Origin: Candidatus Krumholzibacteriia bacterium
GTDB taxonomy: Bacteria > Krumholzibacteriota > Krumholzibacteriia > LZORAL124-64-63
Direction of reading: 5' to 3'
Length of the DNA: 6,270 nucleotides
NCBI GenBank assembly: GCA_030590265.1
Contig: JAUUYW010000203.1
Coordinates: 1 to 6,270 of the forward strand
A program made the position numbers and the translations under genes. This document shows, piece by piece, positions 1-5,406 of the stretch. The notes beneath the pieces are model-generated. The model did not search any database. It worked only from the letters and a program-made list of their open reading frames with translations, and had not been told where the DNA came from. Each line of letters begins with the position of its first letter. Positions within the stretch are counted from its first letter, which is position 1.

Positions 1-26
1 GAATGTGATCTCGAAGATCGCTGCCA

Positions 27-725
27 TCAATCCGTTTTAAGCGCATATTCAACAGCCTTGGCAGCGTGAATGGCGGTCGTGTCGCAAAGCAATGTCTCGG
101 TATCCTCTTGTTTGACCAACATGCCGATTTCCGTACAACCGAGGATGACCGCTTCGGCACCCTGTTGGGCCAACTCATTGATGATCCGCAGGTATTCCTG
201 GCGGGAATGATCCTGAAAGCTTCCCAAGCACAATTCCTGATAAATCACATCATGCACCACTTTGCGATCGTCAGCATTGGGAGTCACAACCTTGAGGCCA
301 AATTTATCGGTCAGGCGCCCTTTGTAGAAATCTTCTTCCATGGTAAAGGCCGTGCCCAACAAGCCCACAGTTCCAACGCCTTCAGCCAAAAGCACCTCAG
401 CAGTTGCATCGGCAATGTGCAGAATGGGAATCTGGATGGCAGCTTCAATTTCGGGCGCGACAATATGCATGGTGTTGGTGCAAATGACGAGGAAATCGGC
501 ACCACCAGCCTGGATACTCTGCGCCGACGCGGCCAAGATGGTTGCAGTGCCGGCCCAGTCACCTTGGTGCTGCAATTGTTTGATGGGTTCAAAATCAACA
601 CTGTGCATGACGATTTGGCCGGAGTGCAAACCGCCCAATTCCCTTTTGATGCCTTCGTTGATAGCCCGGTAATAGCCCACCGTGCTTTCCCAGCTCATGC
701 CGCCCATCAAGCCTATGGTTTTCAT
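27..725 (-). CDS. Aspartate/glutamate racemase family protein (YgeA/RacX-like amino-acid racemase)
   Basis: Complete 232-residue protein, a usual length for the Asp/Glu/hydantoin racemase superfamily. These cofactor-independent cytoplasmic enzymes invert the alpha carbon of an amino acid with two cysteines acting as acid and base. Both are visible: Cys82 in ICTNTMH and Cys197 in GCTEIGML. The N-terminus (MKTIGLMGGMSWEST) is the typical start of the YgeA/RacX-type subgroup, whose members include broad-specificity racemases; E. coli YgeA is reported to act on homoserine among others. The substrate cannot be read from sequence. The ATG start fits the family N-terminus, although the upstream purine stretch (AAGAGAAAG) is only a weak ribosome site. 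The gene is transcribed divergently from hypC, and its stop lies 26 bases from the window edge, where no convincing terminator is visible. A functional link to hydrogenase is not evident. The family call is secure; the exact substrate is open. Confidence 0.92.
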   Translation of the reverse strand: MKTIGLMGGMSWESTVGYYRAINEGIKRELGGLHSGQIVMHSVDFEPIKQLQHQGDWAGTATILAASAQSIQAGGADFLVICTNTMHIVAPEIEAAIQIPILHIADATAEVLLAEGVGTVGLLGTAFTMEEDFYKGRLTDKFGLKVVTPNADDRKVVHDVIYQELCLGSFQDHSRQEYLRIINELAQQGAEAVILGCTEIGMLVKQEDTETLLCDTTAIHAAKAVEYALKTD

Positions 726-784
726 GGTGATTCTTTCTCTTTGGGTTTGGGGAGTGCCGGGAAAGAATAAGCTGGATCAAACAA

Positions 785-813
785 TGGATAAATGAATTTT
801 TTCGAGGTACAAT
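785..813 (+). promoter_or_regulatory. Putative sigma70-type promoter for hypC
   Basis: TGGATA (785-790, 4 of 6 to TTGACA) and TACAAT (808-813, 5 of 6 to TATAAT) are separated by 17 bases, the optimal spacer. Transcription would begin near 820, giving a leader of about 30 bases before the hypC ATG at 851. It lies in the 125-base divergent intergenic region shared with the racemase gene. I saw no clear operator palindrome and no sigma54 -24/-12 element there. This is a consensus match by eye only. Confidence 0.4.
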
Positions 814-850
814 CATTGCAGTGATCAACCCTAACCCTTCGGAGTTGTCC

Positions 851-1102
851 ATGTGTCTTGGCGTACCAGGCAGAATTACTGAAATCCGTGACGGAATGAT
901 GCTCATGGGAACCGTTGATTTCGATGGTGCCAGCCTTGAAGTATGCCTGGCCTACGTTCCCGAAGCCAAGGTGGGGAACTATGTCCTGGTTCATGCTGGT
1001 TTCGCCCTGACCCAACTGGATGAGGAAGAGGCCCACAAAACCCTGGAGACTCTCAAACTGTTGGCCCCGGAACCATTTGAATTGGAAGGTGACCACGACT
1101 GA
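851..1102 (+). CDS. hypC: HypC/HybG/HupF family [NiFe]-hydrogenase maturation chaperone
   Basis: An 83-residue protein, typical of the HypC family. HypC works with HypD to assemble and carry the Fe(CN)2CO group and then binds the precursor of the hydrogenase large subunit in the cytoplasm. The signature N-terminus MCLGVPGRI is present, with the essential Cys2 exposed after Met removal. The conserved GNYVLVHAGFAL block, with His48, and an acidic helix (LDEEEAHKTLETL) follow. The ATG at 851 is chosen because Cys2 must be near the N-terminus and GGAG (841-844) sits six bases upstream. An in-frame GTG at 821 would add ten residues and mask the cysteine. No hypA, B, D, E or F gene is in the window. 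The adjacency to a Hyb operon recalls E. coli hybG, the HypC paralogue dedicated to hydrogenase 2, but here the gene is on the opposite strand. Sixty-one bases separate it from the next gene, so co-transcription is plausible. Confidence 0.96.
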   Translation: MCLGVPGRITEIRDGMMLMGTVDFDGASLEVCLAYVPEAKVGNYVLVHAGFALTQLDEEEAHKTLETLKLLAPEPFELEGDHD

Positions 1103-1163
1103 TTTTCATGAGTCATGGTCCGGAAACAATATTTTTGAAAACCGATCTGAGTCGGGAGAAATA

Positions 1164-2708
1164 ATGTCTCTACCAAGAATTGTCATCACTGGTGCCTCGG
1201 GATTCATCGGGCGTCATCTGTTGGAGGCCCTCAAGGAAGACTACATCATCCACGCCATGGGCCGCAGATCACAGGTTCGCTGCGGGGCCCCATTTCACGG
1301 CAACATCATCTGGCACCAGGTTGATATCGGGTATCGCGAAGCCCTGCGCAGTGTTTTCCTGGAGATCCAGGCCGGCGGCAAAGTCGACCTGGTTATTCAC
1401 CTGGCTGCCCATTACGATTTTTCCGGCGAGGATGATCCCGAGTACCACCGAACCAATGTTGAGGGATTGCGCAATGTTCTGGAAAATTGTCGCCTCCTCA
1501 AACCCAAAAGATTCCTTTTCTCCAGTTCGGTGGCCGCCTGTGCCTTTCCCGAATCCGGCGAAGTTCTCAATGAAGACAGCCCTCCCGACGGCGATCACAT
1601 CTATGCCCAAACCAAGGCCATCGGCGAGGCCATGTTGGAAGAATTCAGCAGCGATTTCCCTTCCATAATCATCCGTTTCGCTGCCCTGTTTTCTGATTGG
1701 TGTGCCTATCCCCCGCTTTACATGTTCTTGCGCACCTGGCGGTCTCATGCCTGGAATCAACGCATTCTGGGAGGGAAGGGAGAGTCGGCCATACCCTACC
1801 TGCACATCAAGGATGCGGTGCGTTTCCTGCGTCTGGTACTGATCAATGAAAGCAAAATTGCCGACCGGGAGATCCTGATCGCCAGCCCGGATGGATCTGT
1901 TTCCCACCGGGAACTTTTCGCCGTGGTGACAACCTATGAGAAGGACAATCCCAAACCTCCCATTTTCACGCCAAAGCTCTTCATTTTGCCAGGCATCCAT
2001 ATGTTGTCTTTGTTGGGGCGTGTTATGCGGGACCAACCATTCGAAAAACCCTGGATGGCAAAATACGTCGACAAGAAAATGGACATTGATGCTTCACGAA
2101 CCAGGGCCAGACTGGGTTGGGAGCCCCGTGATCGCCTGGATGTTTTGTTTCGCATGCCCTTTCTGATTGAGAACCAAAAATACGATCCGGTGGAGTGGAC
2201 TCGAATCAATCGTGAGTCCATGAAACAGGTGCGGATCCGACCCAATCTGAAAATTCACTCGCTGCTGGAGAAGCACAAGGACGAGATCGCCGAAACCTTC
2301 ATTGAAGCCATCAAAAACAAATACCCCAGTTACAAATCCATGGATGACAAGGAACATCACTGGAACGAACGTGTGATCATGCGCAACCTGCGCAACGCCA
2401 TCAGGCTGCGGGTCAAGGCGGACTTCATGTCCTACTGCCGGGATCTGGCAGATCGTCGCATAGCGGAAGGCTTCAAGGGAGATGAGCTTGTGGGGGCATT
2501 GGAAACACTCAACGAGGTATGTTTGGATGTCTTGGATAAGGATCCGGACGCCCATGACATGCGCCCCTATACGCCCACCTGCATATCCATGACCATCCAG
2601 TTCGGCATCGATCAGGTAACGGACAGGATCGATGAACTGCTACCGGAAAAAATGTTGTCGGAGCAGCCTTTGGGCCCATCGGAAACAGGCCCGGGTTGTC
2701 CCCTATGA
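1164..2708 (+). CDS. NAD-dependent epimerase/dehydratase (extended SDR) with an extra C-terminal helical domain
   Basis: A 514-residue protein. Residues 1 to about 340 form an extended short-chain dehydrogenase/reductase. They show the nucleotide-binding motif TGASGFIGRHLL (residues 9-20, Gly10/13/16), the HLAA strand end (79-82), the FLFSSSVAA active-site strand (117-125), and the catalytic pair Tyr147/Lys151 in YAQTK. PYLHIKDAVRFL (211-222) is the usual substrate-domain segment. Typical members end near 300-350 residues. Here a charged, helix-rich region follows (about 355-495, from RPNLKIHSLLEKHKDEIAETFIEAI to the IDELLPEKM segment). It resembles, from memory, the RsbRD-type N-terminal helical domain, but this is not confirmed. 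The ATG at 1164 is preceded by GGGAG (1154-1158, five-base spacing) and fits the family start; an upstream in-frame ATG at 1020 lies inside hypC. The substrate (nucleotide sugar, sterol-like or other) cannot be assigned. The gene follows hypC by 61 bases and ends six bases inside the convergent gene's 3' end. Confidence 0.88.
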   Translation: MSLPRIVITGASGFIGRHLLEALKEDYIIHAMGRRSQVRCGAPFHGNIIWHQVDIGYREALRSVFLEIQAGGKVDLVIHLAAHYDFSGEDDPEYHRTNVEGLRNVLENCRLLKPKRFLFSSSVAACAFPESGEVLNEDSPPDGDHIYAQTKAIGEAMLEEFSSDFPSIIIRFAALFSDWCAYPPLYMFLRTWRSHAWNQRILGGKGESAIPYLHIKDAVRFLRLVLINESKIADREILIASPDGSVSHRELFAVVTTYEKDNPKPPIFTPKLFILPGIHMLSLLGRVMRDQPFEKPWMAKYVDKKMDIDASRTRARLGWEPRDRLDVLFRMPFLIENQKYDPVEWTRINRESMKQVRIRPNLKIHSLLEKHKDEIAETFIEAIKNKYPSYKSMDDKEHHWNERVIMRNLRNAIRLRVKADFMSYCRDLADRRIAEGFKGDELVGALETLNEVCLDVLDKDPDAHDMRPYTPTCISMTIQFGIDQVTDRIDELLPEKMLSEQPLGPSETGPGCPL

Positions 2709-3095
2709 TTGGCCTTTGATTGAACGCTTGGCCATCCAGTAAACAACAACCATCCCCACCAGCATCATCCCGTCAGTGATGCCGCTGAAGAGAATGGCCC
2801 AGGCATCAGCCCAAGGGCTGAGAGTCAACAGGAAGACCACCGCCGTGATCTTGGCGACAACCAGCAGACTGATGGATTGATTGCGCCAGTATTCCACCAG
2901 ATAACCCAGTCCCACCACAAAATGAAAAGCTCCCGACTGCCGGACGAAGAAGACGTAATCTACATTTTCCCAACCGGCAAATTTCAGGGTCCAATGGGGA
3001 AAGAAAAGCATGAGGGCACCGACCAGAAAACTGTGCAGGGCCACCAGAATGATTCCCCAACGCTCCAGTTTCTTCCAGGCGATTGGCTGACTCAT
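2703..3095 (-). CDS. Small four-helix integral membrane protein, hydrogenase-operon associated, unknown function
   Basis: A 130-residue hydrophobic protein that I cannot assign to a named family with confidence. Four membrane segments are apparent at about residues 13-32, 48-68, 74-92 and 98-120. The N-terminus (MSQPIAWKKLER) and the C-terminus (AKRSIKGQS) are both basic, which suggests both ends face the cytoplasm. Polar or charged residues within or near helices include Arg52, His59, Glu68, Lys82, Asp97 and Asp109. The ATG overlaps the stop of the upstream maturation protease (ATGA, 3092-3095), and AAGGAG lies five bases before it, so translational coupling is very likely. This start is preferred over one seven codons upstream. 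It is the last gene of the operon visible here and may be a membrane accessory of the hydrogenase, but that is inference from position. Its stop codon overlaps the 3' end of the convergent epimerase gene. Confidence 0.8.
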   Translation of the reverse strand: MSQPIAWKKLERWGIILVALHSFLVGALMLFFPHWTLKFAGWENVDYVFFVRQSGAFHFVVGLGYLVEYWRNQSISLLVVAKITAVVFLLTLSPWADAWAILFSGITDGMMLVGMVVVYWMAKRSIKGQS

Positions 3096-3619
3096 GAGGT
3101 CTCCTTTTCCCACCAAATATCGGGCTCCTGAGCGGGTTGGCGTGAGGTGGCCGCCAATCTGAGCCTGTCCAATTCATTGATGACAGCCGCAATGGCTCCA
3201 GGGATGGCAGCCTGCACTTCCGGTGAAAGACCTACTTCCAGATCGCAGGTGTTGTGGGGAATGACTCCGACCAACAAGACCTCGTTCGGATCGGTCCCCG
3301 CAAACTGCAACCCCAGCAAGGCTTCTTTGACACCTGGGTCATGCGGACTGACCCGTGGTCCAGGAAGATGCTTAAGGATTTCCTCCTTATTGTAAAGCTT
3401 CAGTTCACCAGCATCACCTTGGCTCTTGACCACATCGACCAGGATCAATACATCGTGTCCGGCAAGATGGGGATGCATGTCCAATCCGGGTGTGCCCAGA
3501 TCTTCGATTTCGACCTCGGGAGGAAATTCATATCCTGCCGTGAGATGCGCGATGACGTGAGGGCCGAGGGCGTCGTCACCCATGAGAACATTGCCCAATC
3601 CGAAGATAGCTACCTGCAA
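3092..3619 (-). CDS. hybD: [NiFe]-hydrogenase maturation endopeptidase (HybD/HyaD/HoxM family)
   Basis: Cytoplasmic protease that cuts the C-terminal tail from the nickel-loaded hydrogenase large subunit; the Geobacter equivalent is hybP. The protein has the family start QVAIFGLGNVLMGDDALGP, the DLGTPGLDMHPHL segment, the LILVDVV strand and the SPHDPGVKEAL loop. With TTG at 3619 as start (175 residues), Asp16, Asp62 and His93 fall at exactly the numbers of the E. coli HybD nickel ligands Glu16, Asp62 and His93. Asp replaces Glu16, as in the MGDD form seen in E. coli HycI. The TTG at 3619 has GGGAG (3627-3631) seven bases upstream; a longer in-frame TTG at 3646 would add nine residues but lacks a ribosome site. 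The gene follows the large-subunit gene by 80 bases containing a hairpin and overlaps the next gene by four bases. The C-terminus (about residue 150 onward) is a low-conservation tail. Confidence 0.95.
   Translation of the reverse strand: MQVAIFGLGNVLMGDDALGPHVIAHLTAGYEFPPEVEIEDLGTPGLDMHPHLAGHDVLILVDVVKSQGDAGELKLYNKEEILKHLPGPRVSPHDPGVKEALLGLQFAGTDPNEVLLVGVIPHNTCDLEVGLSPEVQAAIPGAIAAVINELDRLRLAATSRQPAQEPDIWWEKETS
3101..3106 (-). promoter_or_regulatory. Strong Shine-Dalgarno site of the four-helix membrane protein
   Basis: AAGGAG on the minus strand, five bases before the ATG at 3095 and lying inside the last codons of the maturation protease gene. It decides the start in favour of 3095 over the in-frame upstream candidate at 3116. 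Confidence 0.8.
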
Positions 3620-3626
3620 GAAATCA

Positions 3627-3631
3627 CTCCC
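3627..3631 (-). promoter_or_regulatory. Ribosome binding site deciding the protease start
   Basis: GGGAG on the minus strand, seven bases before the TTG at 3619. No comparable purine-rich site precedes the alternative TTG at 3646, whose upstream bases are the pyrimidine-rich tail of a hairpin. Confidence 0.6.
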
Positions 3632-3640
3632 GTGTTGTTG

Positions 3641-3689
3641 ATTCAATCGAAGAAAGGGGGCGCCAAACGCGCCCCCATGTATTCAATCG
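3641..3689. repeat. Short direct repeat flanking the intergenic hairpin
   Basis: ATTCAATCG occurs at 3641-3649 and again at 3681-3689, a 40-base period, on either side of the hairpin. Read on the minus strand, both copies lie in a similar setting (CTTCG...ATTGAAT, with three extra bases in the first copy). This could be a small local duplication or a chance match. There is no sign of transposase or terminal inverted repeats. Confidence 0.4.
3650..3676 (-). terminator. GC-rich hairpin with T-rich tail between large-subunit and protease genes (attenuator or processing/stability element)
   Basis: A perfect 8-bp inverted repeat (GGGGGCGC at 3656-3663 paired with GCGCCCCC at 3669-3676) encloses a five-base loop. 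Read on the minus strand it is followed by TTTCTT, so it has the form of an intrinsic terminator, although the T-run is interrupted by a C. It lies 23 bases after the large-subunit stop and 36 bases before the likely protease start. Because the protease is expected to belong to the same operon, partial termination or 3'-end protection of the structural-gene mRNA is more likely than complete termination. No separate promoter for the protease is obvious. Confidence 0.65.
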
Positions 3690-3699
3690 CCGAAGCAAA

Positions 3700-5397
3700 C
3701 TAGAGGGTCCGAACGCAACCCAATTCGTTCCCTTCCACATCCAGGGCATGCACAGCGCAGGCGATGCATGGATCGAAGGAGTGGATGGTCCGCAGAACTT
3801 CCAGCGGTTTTTCAGGATCGGCAATGGGGTTACCCACCAGTGAGGCTTCGTAGGGCCCCGGCCGGTTTTTTGCGTCCCTCGGACCAGCGTTCCAGGTCGA
3901 AGGAACCACCGCCTGGTAGTTGCTGATCTTGCCGTTGTCGATGACCACGAAGTGGGACAGCGCCCCACGAGGTGCTTCGTGGAAACCGAAGCCCATCTGG
4001 TGACCACTGAACTCCGGTTTGTTGAAAGTTGCCACATCGCCGGAAGCAATATTTTCCACCAACAACTGCCAGTGTTTTTGGGCCAGATCGCAAATCACGG
4101 CCGTGCGCACCGCCCGGGCCAGATGACGGCCTAGAGTGGAGTGCAGATGTTTGGGCTGGATCTGGATGCCGGCCACCTTGCTGGCCAATTCGATGGCCCA
4201 GGTCAAATGCTTCACGGTCAGCTCGTGACCGCTCTTGAATCCGACCAGCACCTGAGCCAACGGACCCACCTGCATGACCTCGTCCTGGAAGCGTGGCGAC
4301 TTGATCCAACTGTATTTGCCGTCCTCCTCGAAGTCCGTGTAATTGGGTGTGGTGTCTTCTTCGTAAGGGTGTTTCTCCCAGTCACCTTCATACCAGGAAT
4401 GAGTGATTCCTTCGGTAATGTTGTCGGCAAAGTACTTGTCTTCAAATGTATTGATCGGTTTGAAGGTGTCCAGGTCACCATTCATGATGGTGCCACCGGG
4501 CAAATCAAATTGCGTGCCCTTGGTGTCCAGGGGCAGGTCCGGAACCGCCAGGTAGTTGGTCACCCCCGCGCCATAACCCAGCCAGTCCGGGTACATGGCG
4601 CCAATGGCGCACACATCGGTCAGGTATACGTCTTTGATGAAACTCTGCATCTCGTCCAGCAGGTTCTTGATGGTGAACAGGGTGTTCATGTTGATGGTGG
4701 ACTGGTTGTCCAGGTTGATGGCATTGGCCACACCACCCACCGCCAGGTTCTGGATGTTCGGCGTCTTGCCACCCAGGATGGTGACAATCTGATTGGCCGT
4801 GCGCTGATAATCCAGGGCCTGCAGGTAATGACTCACCCCCAGCAGGTTCACTTCGGGTGACAGCTTCATGGCCTTGTGACCCCAGTAGCCGTTGGCAAAA
4901 ATACCCAGCTGGCCACGCTCCACGTAACCCTTCAACTTGGCGTGCACCGCAGTGAATTCCTGCACACTGTTGCGATGCCAGGGAGAGAGACTCTGGGCCA
5001 ATTTGGCCGTAGCGGCAGGGTCGGCTTTCAGGGCCGAGACCACATCCACCCAGTCCAGGGCCGACAGATGGAAGAAGTGCACGATATGGTCGTGCATGGC
5101 ATGAGCACAAAGGATCAGGTTGCGGATGTATTGGGCGTTCAATGGTATTTCACATTTGACGGCATTCTCCACCGCCCGCACTGAAGCCACCGCATGAACC
5201 GTTGTGCACACCCCGCAAAAACGCTGGGTAAAGAGCCAGGCATCGCGGGGGTCCCGGCCCAGCAGAATATTTTCTATGCCGCGCCACATCTGGCCCGAAG
5301 ACCAGGCTTTGGTCACCTTGCCTCCGTCAACTTCCACGTCAATGCGCAGATGGCCTTCTATTCTAGTGATCGGATCAACAATGATTCGCTTGCTCAT
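3700..5397 (-). CDS. hybC: [NiFe]-hydrogenase large (catalytic) subunit, group 1 Hyb type
   Basis: A complete 565-residue precursor, typical of group 1 respiratory uptake hydrogenases (hybC in E. coli, hybL in Geobacter). It binds the NiFe(CN)2CO centre that splits H2 on the periplasmic side after export with the Tat-signal-bearing small subunit; no signal peptide of its own is present, as expected. Motifs: RIEGH (12-16); RFCGVCTTVH (59-68) with nickel ligands Cys61 and Cys64; HEAPRGALSHF with the active-site Arg at about residue 477; and DPCIACAVH (542-550) with Cys544 and Cys547. The 15-residue tail after His550 is the segment the downstream protease should remove. The ATG at 5397 starts ten bases past the hybB stop and is preceded by AAGGGG at good spacing, so the two genes are co-transcribed. 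No ligand is missing and no frameshift is seen. The closest subgroup is likely 1c because HybB is adjacent. Confidence 0.98.
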   Translation of the reverse strand: MSKRIIVDPITRIEGHLRIDVEVDGGKVTKAWSSGQMWRGIENILLGRDPRDAWLFTQRFCGVCTTVHAVASVRAVENAVKCEIPLNAQYIRNLILCAHAMHDHIVHFFHLSALDWVDVVSALKADPAATAKLAQSLSPWHRNSVQEFTAVHAKLKGYVERGQLGIFANGYWGHKAMKLSPEVNLLGVSHYLQALDYQRTANQIVTILGGKTPNIQNLAVGGVANAINLDNQSTINMNTLFTIKNLLDEMQSFIKDVYLTDVCAIGAMYPDWLGYGAGVTNYLAVPDLPLDTKGTQFDLPGGTIMNGDLDTFKPINTFEDKYFADNITEGITHSWYEGDWEKHPYEEDTTPNYTDFEEDGKYSWIKSPRFQDEVMQVGPLAQVLVGFKSGHELTVKHLTWAIELASKVAGIQIQPKHLHSTLGRHLARAVRTAVICDLAQKHWQLLVENIASGDVATFNKPEFSGHQMGFGFHEAPRGALSHFVVIDNGKISNYQAVVPSTWNAGPRDAKNRPGPYEASLVGNPIADPEKPLEVLRTIHSFDPCIACAVHALDVEGNELGCVRTL

Positions 5398-5406
5398 ATT
5401 GGCCCC

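Noticed and set aside
7..19. Small palindrome GATCT-CGA-AGATC after the racemase gene
   Set aside because: The five-base arms are AT/GC mixed with no T-run on either side; it is too weak to call a terminator.
66..770. 234-codon plus-strand open frame
   Set aside because: It is antisense to the well-supported racemase gene, shows no recognisable motif, and is a composition-driven shadow.
821..850. GTG start for hypC at 821
   Set aside because: It would bury the essential Cys2 behind ten extra residues, has no ribosome site, and would sit at the predicted transcript start; the ATG at 851 has GGAG.
1020..1163. N-terminal extension of the epimerase from the ATG at 1020
   Set aside because: It would overlap the end of hypC, the added 48 residues are not SDR-like, and the ATG at 1164 has GGGAG and gives the canonical N-terminus.
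1269..2036. 255-codon minus-strand open frame
   Set aside because: It lies entirely inside the epimerase gene on the opposite strand and has no family-like motif; the sense frame carries clear SDR motifs.
4141..4860. 239-codon plus-strand open frame
   Set aside because: It is antisense to the hydrogenase large subunit, whose motifs are continuous through the region.
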